Source: an uncultured Bacteroidota bacterium (GTDB taxonomy: Bacteria; Bacteroidota; Bacteroidia; Chitinophagales; Chitinophagaceae). From it: 39,765 bases of DNA. The stretch spans positions 1 through 39,765 of the forward strand of contig CAISPO010000056.1 in NCBI GenBank assembly GCA_903887415.1, given 5' to 3'. Positions within the stretch are counted from its first letter, which is position 1, and every line of letters starts with the position of its first letter. Shown piece after piece: positions 8,042-16,110 of this stretch. The notes below the pieces were generated by a model that saw nothing but the letters and a program-made list of their open reading frames with translations, searched no databases and was not told the origin of the DNA. A program made the position numbers and the translations under genes.

Positions 8042-9509
8042 TGCTGGTAGCGGCTATAGTTATACCGCCTTTTTTAGAACATAAAAATAACAGTAAAAAT
8101 GTAAGGGCGGCGTTAATTATCAGCAATTCAGTGCCTATTATATAGCCATTCAGCAGTTTTGTTTCATTGTGCTTCAGGATATAGCAACAAACGGGAGCGG
8201 CAATGCACACAAGCGGCACCAGCTCACCTATAAGGTGCCTGCGCGTAAAAATGCCAAAAGCGAACAGTGCCAGCAGCGGCCCGTAGGTATATCCCGCCAC
8301 ATCGAGCAATGTATCTATAAGCGAGCCGGTATCTATCTCCCTGAAAATAAAGACGAACGCCAGGAAGACGATGGCGAAGGCGTTATGCACAATGAGGCGG
8401 GTGCGCTTTTGCTGTTTTTCGGCCATTCCCTCTTTTCTGCGGATGCCCAGAATATCTATGCAAAACGATGAGGTGAGCGCAGTGAGCGCGCCATCTGCAC
8501 TGGGAAAAACGGCGGAGATAAGCCCTATGATAAAGCATACCGTGATGTAAAATGGCAAGCCGCTTTTTACAGCTATCATCGGGAAAAGATCATCCTTTGC
8601 CGCATGTATGCCCTTGGCATCAGCATATAAGTACAGCAGCCCGCCCAGCAGCAGGAAAATGAAATTGGCCAGCAGCAGTACAAAGCAAAAGCTGATCATG
8701 TTCTTTTTAGAGTCGCCCAGGTTGCTTACGCTGATGTTCTTCTGCATCATTTCCTGGTCAAGGCCCGTCATGCCTATGGTGATGAAAGCACCGCCCAAAA
8801 TTTGCTTCAGGAAAAAAGAAGGGCTGTTCACATCTGTTTGCAGGAATTTGGTATAGCCTTTTTGCTGCATTGCTGCCCAGGTGCTGCCCATATCCAGGTG
8901 CAGCGTGTTCATAATGTAGATCACGCAGATCACCAGCGCCAGCAGCATAAATGTGGTCTGTAGCGTATCTGTCCACACAATTGTTTTTACACCGCCCCTG
9001 AACGTATATAAAAGTATAAGGCCAAGTATCACTACAGCAGTCAGCTCAAAGGGAATACCCATATCCTGTAATATGAATTTCTCCAGCACCTTTATTACCA
9101 GGTATAGCCTCAGCGTGGCTCCGAGTGTGCGGGAAAGGGTAAAAAAAAGTGCTCCCGTTTTATAAGGTATTTTGCCAAATCTTTTGTCCAGGTACGTGTA
9201 TATAGAAGTGAGGTTGAGCTTGTAATACAGGGGCAACAGGACAAATGCCACGACAAAGTAGCCCAGCCAGTAGCCTACCACCACCTGGAAATACTGAAAG
9301 CCGCTGCCGCCTACCTTGCCAGGCACGGATATGAAGGTCATACCGGACAGAGACGTGCCGATCATGCCGAAGGCCACCAGCCACCACTTGCTGTTTCGGT
9401 TGCCTATGAAGAATGATTCATTGGTGGAATGGCGAGAGGTATAAAATGCAATACCCAGCAGCAGGGAGAAATATAGCAGGATAATAAAAAGCAGTATGGC
9501 CGGGCTCAT
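8031..9509 (-). CDS. Sodium:solute symporter (SSS family)
   Basis: A 492-residue inner-membrane transporter with about 13 hydrophobic segments. The N-terminal part is typical of the SSS family (PF00474): YTSRHSTNESFFIGNRNSKWWLVAFGMIGTSLSGMTFISVPGK, with FFxGNRxxxWW and the GTSLSGMTF unwound-helix region near TM1. Later segments include GLDQEMMQKNISV and ISAVFPSADGALTALTSSFC, the latter matching the Na+-site helix of the LeuT fold. The C-terminus (TIAATSNER) runs into the LOG gene. The substrate is not readable; family members move sugars, amino acids, sialic acid or nucleosides. Coexpression with a nucleotide-cleaving LOG enzyme would fit a nucleoside or sugar, but that is only a context guess. 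Confidence 0.9.
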   Translation of the reverse strand: MSPAILLFIILLYFSLLLGIAFYTSRHSTNESFFIGNRNSKWWLVAFGMIGTSLSGMTFISVPGKVGGSGFQYFQVVVGYWLGYFVVAFVLLPLYYKLNLTSIYTYLDKRFGKIPYKTGALFFTLSRTLGATLRLYLVIKVLEKFILQDMGIPFELTAVVILGLILLYTFRGGVKTIVWTDTLQTTFMLLALVICVIYIMNTLHLDMGSTWAAMQQKGYTKFLQTDVNSPSFFLKQILGGAFITIGMTGLDQEMMQKNISVSNLGDSKKNMISFCFVLLLANFIFLLLGGLLYLYADAKGIHAAKDDLFPMIAVKSGLPFYITVCFIIGLISAVFPSADGALTALTSSFCIDILGIRRKEGMAEKQQKRTRLIVHNAFAIVFLAFVFIFREIDTGSLIDTLLDVAGYTYGPLLALFAFGIFTRRHLIGELVPLVCIAAPVCCYILKHNETKLLNGYIIGTELLIINAALTFLLLFLCSKKGGITIAATSNER

Positions 9510-9574
9510 GCTGTAAAATAAAAAGACTTTGCCGGATTAAAGCAAAGTCTGGAAATAAAAAGTCTGCAAAAGCA

Positions 9575-10201
9575 TCATAGCCCGAACACGATCCCGCCGC
9601 GCAAAATAGGCTGCCCGGGATAATATGGACTGTTTGTTCCCTGGAGCACATCGTAAACCAGCTCAATATAGAAAGAAGTACGGCCTGCTAACCGGCCCCT
9701 GTATCCTGGGCCTAAAAAAAGACATGAATTGGTGAAATGTGACGCAGGGGGATATAAAACTCCAAAATTATCAAACGGCACTTTCTGGCTGATAATGTCA
9801 TATTCGTAGTTTACAACGGCATATAACCCTTTGTAAATAAAATACCTGGCCCATACGTTGGGGTATAGAATATTTTCAGTCTGGTACAAAATATTATTGG
9901 GGTTATTAGGATCAACAGCAACGGGTGATTTAGAGTAAAGATACCCTAGGCCAATGCCCGCTGAAAAATGATCGGTTATCCTGTAACCAGCTATAGCCGA
10001 CAGGCCAAGATCAACAAATCCGTTGCCAAAGTCGAGATTGGGCATGCCGCCCAGGATCAGCCTGTCCGGGTCATATCCTTTCTTCTTCTTTTTCTTCACA
10101 TTTTTTTGATACCCCGGCTTACCGGAACTCGTATAAACATCCTGGGCGGATGCATAAGTAAACCCGGCACACAACAGTAAAACCAAAACGATATTCTTCA
10201 T
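9575..10201 (-). CDS. Outer-membrane beta-barrel protein of unknown function
   Basis: Starting at the ATG at 10201 gives 208 residues with a signal peptide MKNIVLVLLLCAGFTYASAQ. After a short basic linker containing a run of six lysines and LILGGMPNLDFGNG, the chain alternates polar and hydrophobic residues, with Gly/Tyr-rich strands such as DHFSAGIGLGYLYSKSP, YPNVWARYFIYKGLYAVVNYEYD and LFLGPGYRGRLAGRTSFYIELVYDV. It ends in PILRGGIVFGL with a terminal hydrophobic/aromatic strand as expected for BAM-inserted barrels. It looks like a small 8-strand porin-like or OmpW/OmpX-type barrel common in Bacteroidota; no family name is certain. It is on the minus strand in its own interval. Confidence 0.75.
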   Translation of the reverse strand: MKNIVLVLLLCAGFTYASAQDVYTSSGKPGYQKNVKKKKKKGYDPDRLILGGMPNLDFGNGFVDLGLSAIAGYRITDHFSAGIGLGYLYSKSPVAVDPNNPNNILYQTENILYPNVWARYFIYKGLYAVVNYEYDIISQKVPFDNFGVLYPPASHFTNSCLFLGPGYRGRLAGRTSFYIELVYDVLQGTNSPYYPGQPILRGGIVFGL

Positions 10202-10264
10202 GATGCACAATTTTCGTTTACGAAGTTAGGATAATTTAATATCCAAGAGCTTTTTTGGCCCATT

Positions 10265-11674
10265 TTATACATTCATTAGGATTTTGCCGGGGTTAAGGAT
10301 GCCCTTGGGGTCGAAAACCTGCTTTATCTGCCGCATCAGGCTCATTTGTACTTCATTGAAGGCTATATCCATATACTCCTTCTGTACCAGGCCTATACCA
10401 TGCTCACCTGATAAGGTACCGCCCATGCGCACCACTTCTTTAAATAGCTTCCTGATGCCTTGCGGCAGTTTTGTTTGCCAGTCCTCATCGCTCATATCCC
10501 CTTTTACAATGTTCACGTGCAGGTTGCCATCACCCGCATGGCCATAGCAGACCGATCTGAAACCATATTCCGCGCCCAGCTCTTTTATGACCTTAAGCAG
10601 TTCCGGCAGTTCCGCACGCGGCACTACCGTATCTTCTTCTTTGTATATCGAGTTGCTCTTTACTGCTTCGCCCACCTTTCTGCGCAGGGTCCACAGCATT
10701 TGTTTTTGCTCGTGGCTGTCGGCAAACAATACCTCATCAATATCATATTGCTGCACTATCAGCGATATGGCTTCTGCATCGCGGTAAAGCTCCTCCATAT
10801 GGTTGCCGTCCACCTCTATAAGCAGGTGTGCTGCAATATCAGCAGGTAAATTGATACCCGTTGACTGTACATACCGCATAGACCATTCCAGCGCATCCCG
10901 CTCCATAAACTCCAGCGCAGAAGGCGTATAACCCGCCAGGAAAATTGCATTTACCGCAGCACATGCCTCTACTGCTGAACGAAACGGTACTAACAGCAGC
11001 AGATCATGCTTTACAGCCGGTATGAGCCGCAGAACGATCTTTGTAATAATGCACAGCGTACCCTCGCTGCCCACCACCAGTTGGGTAAGATTATAGCCGG
11101 TAGCATTCTTCAATACATTAGCGCCGGTCCACATTATTTCACCATTTGCCAAAACGATCTCCAGGTTCAGGACGTAATCTTTTACCACGCCATACTTCAC
11201 TGCCCGTGGGCCTCCGCTGTTTTCTGATACATTACCGCCTATAAAGCAGGAACCCTTACTGGCAGGGTCAGGCGGATAAAAAAGGCCTTCTGCTTTGAGA
11301 TGTTCCTGCAATTCCTGTGTTATTACACCCGGTTCAGTAGTGACCTGGAAATTCCTTTTATCTACATGCAGTATTTTGTTAAACCGCTTCATATCCAGGC
11401 AAATGCCGCCAAACACAGGCAATGCCCCACCGCTAAGTCCCGTACCCGCCCCACGAGCGGTAACGGGTAAGTTATTATCGTTGCAATGCTTTAGTATTTT
11501 GCTCACCTCTTCAGTTGTACCTGGCTGCAGCGCTATTTCCGGCAGGTAGTGCAAGTCTTCCGTCTGGTCGCTGGCGCAGCGGCTTAAGTTCTCTTCATCT
11601 GCCAGCACATATTTTTCTTCAAGGATGGATTTGAAGAAGGAGATGTCGGCGGGGGTTATTTTGTTGAATGGCAT
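10265..11674 (-). CDS. glcD: FAD-linked 2-hydroxyacid oxidoreductase (GlcD / D-lactate dehydrogenase-like)
   Basis: A 469-residue flavoprotein of the vanillyl-alcohol-oxidase fold. The FAD-binding domain (PF01565, residues ~40-180) has VTARGAGTGLSGGALPVFGGICLDM, the classical pyrophosphate-binding stretch, then GCFIGGNVSENSGGPRAVKYG. The C-terminal substrate domain (PF02913) includes YGHAGDGNLHVNI, whose His residues bind metal/substrate, and GTLSGEHGIGLVQKEYM. This architecture oxidises D-lactate, glycolate or D-2-hydroxyglutarate, passing electrons to a quinone or partner flavoprotein. No GlcE or Fe-S GlcF partner lies beside it, so a single-subunit D-lactate or D-2-hydroxyglutarate dehydrogenase is also possible. 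Motifs are intact; the substrate is inferred only at family level. Confidence 0.88.
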   Translation of the reverse strand: MPFNKITPADISFFKSILEEKYVLADEENLSRCASDQTEDLHYLPEIALQPGTTEEVSKILKHCNDNNLPVTARGAGTGLSGGALPVFGGICLDMKRFNKILHVDKRNFQVTTEPGVITQELQEHLKAEGLFYPPDPASKGSCFIGGNVSENSGGPRAVKYGVVKDYVLNLEIVLANGEIMWTGANVLKNATGYNLTQLVVGSEGTLCIITKIVLRLIPAVKHDLLLLVPFRSAVEACAAVNAIFLAGYTPSALEFMERDALEWSMRYVQSTGINLPADIAAHLLIEVDGNHMEELYRDAEAISLIVQQYDIDEVLFADSHEQKQMLWTLRRKVGEAVKSNSIYKEEDTVVPRAELPELLKVIKELGAEYGFRSVCYGHAGDGNLHVNIVKGDMSDEDWQTKLPQGIRKLFKEVVRMGGTLSGEHGIGLVQKEYMDIAFNEVQMSLMRQIKQVFDPKGILNPGKILMNV

Positions 11675-11729
11675 AATGCAAATGTGGGGAAAATATTTAG
11701 CCTCAATTCTTTGAATTTATTTTCTTCAC

Positions 11730-12188
11730 TTAAGGCTGTTTGCCCAACTGTTCAATATCGTCTTTGTCCCTGTTTCTGCCAGAAGCCTGTTTTGCCCTGA
11801 TAAGATCATTAAGATGTAAATAGCGAAACGAAACATCATCTTCTGCATAGTATCGCGCTTCTGTAAAGGCACTATTAAAATCAAGTCCTTTAACATCTGT
11901 CATAAGATCAATCCTCACAGGGTCCCTTCCAAAACTCCAAACATCATACTCATCATCAAGGAATCGTTCAGCGCTCATATCAAACACAGGCATTCCGAAT
12001 TCATTAAAAGCGTGAACGATCCGGCGGTAATTCTCACCTGTTTTTCTTACCCACACATCCATATCGCCTGTAGTACGGACATATCCATTAAGTATGACAG
12101 CCATCCCGCCAACCAATACGTATTCTACGCGATGCTTATTAAAGCAATGGATAAAGTCCCTGAAATCATCGTTGAATATGTTGTTCAT
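11730..12188 (-). CDS. Nucleotidyltransferase-fold protein (DUF6036/MNT-like)
   Basis: A 152-residue protein of the minimal nucleotidyltransferase fold: VEYVLVGGMAVILNGYVRTTGDMDVWV gives the GG...hxD-x-D core (GDMDVWV with the two Asp), followed by a third acidic strand in VRIDLMTDV and the C-terminal LNDLIRAKQASGRNRDKDDIEQL helix typical of DUF6036/AbiEii-related enzymes. Such proteins often act as antitoxins or AMP/NMP-transferring partners in small toxin-antitoxin-like modules. Its ATG overlaps by one base the stop of a 65-residue protein (12188-12385), implying strict cotranslation. The active-site acids are present, so it is probably active; the target is unknown. Confidence 0.8.
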   Translation of the reverse strand: MNNIFNDDFRDFIHCFNKHRVEYVLVGGMAVILNGYVRTTGDMDVWVRKTGENYRRIVHAFNEFGMPVFDMSAERFLDDEYDVWSFGRDPVRIDLMTDVKGLDFNSAFTEARYYAEDDVSFRYLHLNDLIRAKQASGRNRDKDDIEQLGKQP

Positions 12189-12385
12189 TACCTCTTCCTT
12201 TTTGAAAAAACAGTCCGGTCAAGCTTTGTTTTTGAATCTATTCCATAGGCATGATTAATCAGGAACCAGGCTGCTTCAAGGCGTTGCCATGGCGTTTTGT
12301 CTTTCCAATCACATACATGGTTGTCCGCATCTTTCACATTTGTTGCTTTAAATGCGCTCCTGTCTAAACGAAATTTATGTTCCAT
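12188..12385 (-). CDS. Small conserved partner of the nucleotidyltransferase
   Basis: With the ATG at 12385 (MEHKFRLDRSAFKATN) the product has 65 residues. Characteristic stretches are LDRSAFKA near the start, WKDKTPWQRLEAAWFLINHAYG in the middle and KLDRTVFSKRKR at the end, giving two similar LDR(S/T)xF segments around a helix. From memory, small proteins of this kind are regularly encoded just upstream of nucleotidyltransferase-fold genes in Bacteroidota. The 1-bp stop/start overlap (TAATG) supports a two-gene module. Earlier in-frame starts (12394, 12412) would run into the aldehyde dehydrogenase stop at 12397, so 12385 is preferred. Function unknown; toxin, antitoxin or targeting subunit are all possible. 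Confidence 0.65.
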   Translation of the reverse strand: MEHKFRLDRSAFKATNVKDADNHVCDWKDKTPWQRLEAAWFLINHAYGIDSKTKLDRTVFSKRKR

Positions 12386-12396
12386 AGGGTACATTT

Positions 12397-13854
12397 TTAT
12401 AGTTCTATACACACATTCTTAGGCTCGGTAAAGAAACGCAGTGCGTCCAATCCGCCTTCGCGGCCTACACCGCTGTTCTTAAAACCGCCAAATGGGGTGC
12501 GTAGATCACGGAGGAGCCAGCAGTTCACCCAGATGATGCCGCTATATACCTGTGCAGCCACCCGGTTTGCCCGGCTTACATCCTGTGTCCAGATGGTGGC
12601 GGAGAGGCCATAGTCGCTGGTATTGGCGAGCATCAAGGCTTCCTCTTCCGTGCTGAACGATTGCAATGTAACCACCGGCCCGAATATCTCCTCCATATTG
12701 GTGCGGCAGTGCGGGCCAAGGCCCTCTATAATTGTGGGCTCTATGAACAGGCCATTCGCACATCGCCCTGTTCCTTTTACCGCATTGCCGCCCAGCAGTA
12801 TTGTTCCGCCTTCCTGTTTTGCCAGTTCTATACAGCCCAGCACTTTATCAAAGTGGAGCTTGCTTACCACCGCGCCTTGCTTGGTATGTTCATCGAGGGG
12901 ATCCCCGTTGGTTAGTTTTTTTGCACGAGCTATAAATTCTGTTTTGAATTTTTCATAAATGCTTTCTTCTACAAGCACCCTGCTGCCGCACAGGCATATC
13001 TGTCCCTGGTTGCTGAACGAAGACTGCAGTGTTGTGCGCATCATCTTATCCCAGTCGCAATCTGCGAAAATGATATTGGGGTTCTTGCCGCCCAGCTCGA
13101 GTGATACTTTTTTGAACATAGGTGCGGCAGTAGCGGCTATTTCCCTTCCCGCGCGCGTACTGCCGGTAAACGATATAGCTTTAATATCCGGGTGCGCTAC
13201 AATCGCCGAGCCGCAGCCCGGGCCGGTACCATGCAGTATGTTCAGTACGCCCGGCGGCAAGCCTGCTTTCTGGCAGATGATGCTCAGCAGGTATGCGGTC
13301 ATTGGTGTTACTTCGCTGGGCTTTGCTACCACGCAGTTGCCGGCAGCAAGTGCAGGGGCTATCTTCCAGGTAAAAAGATACAGCGGCAGGTTCCATGGGG
13401 AGATGCAGCCTACTACGCCTATTGGCTGCCGCAAGGTATAATTGATGGCTTTATCTTCCATATTGTGGCTCTCTGTGCTGAAATGCATGATGCCGGTGGC
13501 AAAAAAACGGAAATTGCTGGAAGCGCGCGGTATGTCCACCCGCTTGCTGAGCCATAGCGGTTTACCATTGTCGTTGGTTTCGGCCAAAGCAAGCGCGTCT
13601 AGATTTTCATCTATGATCTCTGCTATACGGTTCAGTATCTTGAAACGGTCTTCAACAGGTGTTGTGCTCCATAACGGGAAGGCAGCCCTTGCTGCTCCTA
13701 TAGCTTCTTCCACGTCTTTTATATCGCTGTCGGGTATCTGGCTATATACCTCGCCTGTTGCCGGGTTTATATTATCGATGTACTTGCCGTTTATGGGAGC
13801 CTGGAGCGACCCGGCTATATAATTGGCTATGTGCGATGGAGCAGTAAGATTCAT
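12397..13854 (-). CDS. NAD(P)-dependent aldehyde dehydrogenase
   Basis: A 485-residue aldehyde dehydrogenase superfamily enzyme oxidising an aldehyde to the acid. Visible motifs: SPWNLPLYLFTWKIAPALAAGN with the oxyanion Asn (N155), cofactor motif FTGSTRAGREIA (229-240), general-base Glu in SLELGGKNP (E253), and nucleophile Cys in GQICLCGSR (C287). The C-terminal EEIFGPVVTL and PFGGFKNSGVGREGG motifs are complete. Overall it resembles the 2-hydroxymuconic/2-aminomuconic semialdehyde dehydrogenase and betaine aldehyde dehydrogenase groups. No ring-cleavage or kynurenine-pathway genes are adjacent, so the substrate stays open. It ends 12 bp before the small partner gene's start, so one minus-strand transcript may continue into the nucleotidyltransferase pair. 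Confidence 0.9.
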   Translation of the reverse strand: MNLTAPSHIANYIAGSLQAPINGKYIDNINPATGEVYSQIPDSDIKDVEEAIGAARAAFPLWSTTPVEDRFKILNRIAEIIDENLDALALAETNDNGKPLWLSKRVDIPRASSNFRFFATGIMHFSTESHNMEDKAINYTLRQPIGVVGCISPWNLPLYLFTWKIAPALAAGNCVVAKPSEVTPMTAYLLSIICQKAGLPPGVLNILHGTGPGCGSAIVAHPDIKAISFTGSTRAGREIAATAAPMFKKVSLELGGKNPNIIFADCDWDKMMRTTLQSSFSNQGQICLCGSRVLVEESIYEKFKTEFIARAKKLTNGDPLDEHTKQGAVVSKLHFDKVLGCIELAKQEGGTILLGGNAVKGTGRCANGLFIEPTIIEGLGPHCRTNMEEIFGPVVTLQSFSTEEEALMLANTSDYGLSATIWTQDVSRANRVAAQVYSGIIWVNCWLLRDLRTPFGGFKNSGVGREGGLDALRFFTEPKNVCIEL

Positions 13855-13991
13855 TCTGCGAAATTAGGCAATTTGAAAAACTATTGTTCTACAGAAACAT
13901 CTGGCTCATTCTGAAACAGGCTGGATCAGGAAATATAATAGACCTCATTTCTTCTGAGACCATCAGCTAAAAGTATTTATATTTACACCTT

Positions 13992-14492
13992 ATGGACTTA
14001 AAAAAATTCAGAATCACTGCCGCGCGAAAACAGAAATCCCTTGCCGCGTTTCTTACTAAACTTGATGATATTGTGCCGGATGATATGCCCGAGCTGGTAG
14101 CTAAAGTGGATGCTACGGTGTGGAAGGATGTGAACTGCATGGAGTGTGCCAACTGCTGCAAAACCATGACGCCTACTTTCACAAAGGCTGATGTGAAGCG
14201 CATCTCCGCTCACCTGGATATGAAGCCGAAAGAGTTTATGGACAAGTGGCTGGTAAAAGAGGAAGGTTCCGGCGACTGGATCAATACAACCCAGCCCTGC
14301 CAGTTCCTTGCAGGTAATATCTGCTCTATTTATGAAGTAAGGCCCGCAGATTGTGCAGAGTTTCCGCACCACAATAAAAAGCCGTTCGATCTGTACAATG
14401 ATACTTTCACAAATAACCTTATCCACTGCCCGGCTACACTGACATTGGTGGACAGGCTAAAGAAGGTGGTGGAGAAGGAGTATGTCTGGTAA
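13992..14492 (+). CDS. YkgJ family cysteine-cluster protein
   Basis: A 166-residue cytoplasmic protein of the YkgJ/CxxCxxCC family (PF03692), thought to bind zinc or an Fe-S cluster. The defining cysteines are CMECANCCK (residues ~53-61), then PCQFLAGNICSIYEVRPADCAEFP (~100-123), with a last Cys in HCPATL (~148). The N-terminal ~45 residues are helical and charged. The family has no assigned biochemical role in most bacteria. It is transcribed alone on the plus strand, diverging from the aldehyde dehydrogenase, and ends before a dispersed palindrome and a strong terminator. All expected cysteines are present. Confidence 0.88.
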   Translation: MDLKKFRITAARKQKSLAAFLTKLDDIVPDDMPELVAKVDATVWKDVNCMECANCCKTMTPTFTKADVKRISAHLDMKPKEFMDKWLVKEEGSGDWINTTQPCQFLAGNICSIYEVRPADCAEFPHHNKKPFDLYNDTFTNNLIHCPATLTLVDRLKKVVEKEYVW

Positions 14493-14506
14493 TATACACC
14501 CCCCAA

Positions 14507-14522
14507 TCCCGCAGGTGCGGGA
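14507..14522. repeat. Dispersed palindrome TCCCGCAGGTGCGGGA
   Basis: The 16-bp palindrome lies just after the YkgJ gene. Its reverse complement, TCCCGCACCTGCGGGA, is exactly the sequence that replaces the anticodon arm of the degenerate tRNA-Thr copy at 32169-32245, so two copies of one element are present in the window. Confidence 0.8.
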
Positions 14523-14580
14523 CCTTGCTTGTGGATAGATATTCAGCTTCAACGCTAAATCCGTCTTTTCGCATAGATAA

Positions 14581-14624
14581 GCCGTTAGCATGAACGTTTA
14601 AGCCATGCTAACGGCGTTTTATTT
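14581..14624 (+). terminator. Terminator after the YkgJ gene
   Basis: GCCGTTAGCATG (14581-14592) pairs perfectly with CATGCTAACGGC (14604-14615), followed by GTTTTATTT. It lies between converging genes and may also stop the minus-strand H1-like gene that ends at 14643. Confidence 0.8.
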
Positions 14625-14642
14625 ATGGTGGGGGATTTATAG

Positions 14643-14933
14643 CTATTTTTTGGAGGTCGCCTTTTTTGGAGCTGCGCTTTTTTTAGCGGTACTCTTTTTA
14701 GCAGCAGTTTTCTTTGCTGCAGTTTTTTTGGTAGCAGTACTCTTTTTACTTGCTTCTTTTTTAGGGGGCACTTTTTTGCCTTCTTTACGGGCTTCAGAGA
14801 GGCCGATCGCTATGGCCTGTTTCGGATCAGTGACTTTTTTTCCGGAGCGGCCGCTTTTCAGCTTGCCCTCTTTCATTTCGTGCATTTCTTCGTGCACTTT
14901 TTCCTGGGTTGCTTTTGAATATTTAGTTGCCAT
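14643..14933 (-). CDS. DUF6496 protein with histone H1-like Lys/Ala tail
   Basis: A 96-residue, very basic protein. Residues 1-55 (MATKYSKATQEKVHEEMHEM, then KLKSGRSGKKVTDPKQAIAIGLSEARKEGKKVP) match the DUF6496 module. Residues ~56-96 are a low-complexity KKxxAKK tail (KKSTATKKTAAKKTAAKKST and so on), like bacterial histone H1/Hc1 tails. The family is probably DNA- or RNA-binding, but its function is unproven; chromatin compaction is an inference from charge. It is convergent with the YkgJ gene and divergent from the YihY/BrkB gene. Confidence 0.8.
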   Translation of the reverse strand: MATKYSKATQEKVHEEMHEMKEGKLKSGRSGKKVTDPKQAIAIGLSEARKEGKKVPPKKEASKKSTATKKTAAKKTAAKKSTAKKSAAPKKATSKK

Positions 14934-15003
14934 GAGTTGTAAATTTTAGCGGTTAATTTATCCTGCGCTATTAAAAAAATAATGCCAGCGCTTATAGCGG
15001 CGT

Positions 15004-15011
15004 TATATTTG
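15004..15011 (+). promoter_or_regulatory. -7 promoter element for the YihY/BrkB gene
   Basis: TATATTTG matches TAnnTTTG exactly, 32 bp before the ATG at 15043. No good -33 TTTG was found at 19-21 nt, so only the -7 part is supported. Confidence 0.4.
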
Positions 15012-15042
15012 TACATCGACATAATTACTTAAACCCAGGCTA

Positions 15043-15981
15043 ATGGCTAATAAGCTCCGCAAATGTTTATCATTGCTTACAGATGCAGGAAATGAGTTTT
15101 TGGACGATAATGGGTCTAAGCTCAGCGCCTCGCTTGCCTACTATACTTTGTTTTCTATCGGGCCGCTGCTGCTGGTGATCATTACCTTGCTTGGTTTCTT
15201 TTATAAACGCGCATTTATTACCACAGAGATCTTTGACAAGGCGCGGGGTATCATAGGCGCATCTGCAACCGCGCAGTTGCAGACCCTGTTGGTAAATATG
15301 AGCCACCAGGCCAACAAGACGCTTATCGGTATAGTTGGCATCCTGGTATTTATTTTCGGCGCCACGGGTATCTTCTCTGAGATACAAGGGTCGCTCAACT
15401 ACATATGGTCTATTAAAGCAAAACCTAAAAGAAGCTGGCTGAAGTATATTACCGACCGGCTGCTTTCGCTGGTGCTGGTGATAGGGCTGGGGGTGCTGCT
15501 GATGGTGACCATTCTTCTGAACCTGCTTATAGATATGCTCTCCGGACGCATGCAGCAATTTCTGCATGAGGGGAGCATAACCTTTATCAAATGGGGAAAT
15601 TTCGGCTTGCTTTTCATTGTTGTTACCACAGTATTTATGGTGATGTTTAAAGTGCTGCCCGATGCCTGGATACACTGGAAGGACGCGCTGATAGGGGCGG
15701 CATTCACAGCCATATTGTTTCTTATCGGCAAATATCTGATCAGCTACTACCTGAGCTTTTCAAAGAGCCTAGATCTTTACGGAGCGGCCACTTCCATAAT
15801 TGTTATGCTGTCATGGGTGTACTATTCTTCCCTGATACTGTACTACGGTGCTGCGTTTACCGAGGTCTATGCGCACAGGTATGGCAAGGGTATTGCAGTA
15901 AAAGACAATGCGGTCCACATCCTGAAACACGAAATGAAAGATCTGTCGCCGAAAAGGGATATACAGTCCGGAAACGATTAA
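15043..15981 (+). CDS. YihY/BrkB family inner-membrane protein
   Basis: A 312-residue polytopic protein of the YihY/virulence factor BrkB family (PF03631). The signature start GSKLSASLAYYTLFSIGPLLLVIITLLGFF (residues ~24-53) holds the conserved ASLAYYT...P pattern. About six transmembrane segments follow, including TLIGIVGILVFIFGATGIFSEIQGSLNYIW, YITDRLLSLVLVIGLGVLLMVTILLN and WVYYSSLILYYGAAFTEVYAHRYG, with a charged cytoplasmic tail of ~30 residues. The family is not RNase BN as once named; members are suspected lipid or solute exporters, with no firm substrate. It is a single gene with a promoter element at 15004-15011. Confidence 0.9.
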   Translation: MANKLRKCLSLLTDAGNEFLDDNGSKLSASLAYYTLFSIGPLLLVIITLLGFFYKRAFITTEIFDKARGIIGASATAQLQTLLVNMSHQANKTLIGIVGILVFIFGATGIFSEIQGSLNYIWSIKAKPKRSWLKYITDRLLSLVLVIGLGVLLMVTILLNLLIDMLSGRMQQFLHEGSITFIKWGNFGLLFIVVTTVFMVMFKVLPDAWIHWKDALIGAAFTAILFLIGKYLISYYLSFSKSLDLYGAATSIIVMLSWVYYSSLILYYGAAFTEVYAHRYGKGIAVKDNAVHILKHEMKDLSPKRDIQSGND

Positions 15982-16063
15982 AGCTAATCACAGCACATCG
16001 AAAATTTAGGCTTTGCAGCCCCTATGTTTGCGTAACAGGGTGCGCACAACTCATTCTACTTCA

Positions 16064-16082
16064 CCCTCTCCTTCGGAGAGGG
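16064..16082. repeat. Short hairpin CCCTCTCC-TTC-GGAGAGGG between converging genes
   Basis: Perfect 8-bp stem followed by a partial third copy (CGGGGAGAGG). From memory this sequence type recurs between genes in many Bacteroidota. It sits between the ends of the YihY/BrkB and signal peptidase genes and may act as a bidirectional terminator. Confidence 0.6.
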
Positions 16083-16110
16083 CGGGGAGAGGTCTTTAAC
16101 GGCATACCCC

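Noticed and set aside
15070-15675. 201-residue minus-strand frame inside the YihY/BrkB gene
   Set aside because: Antisense shadow rich in His and Gln; the plus strand encodes a clear membrane protein family.
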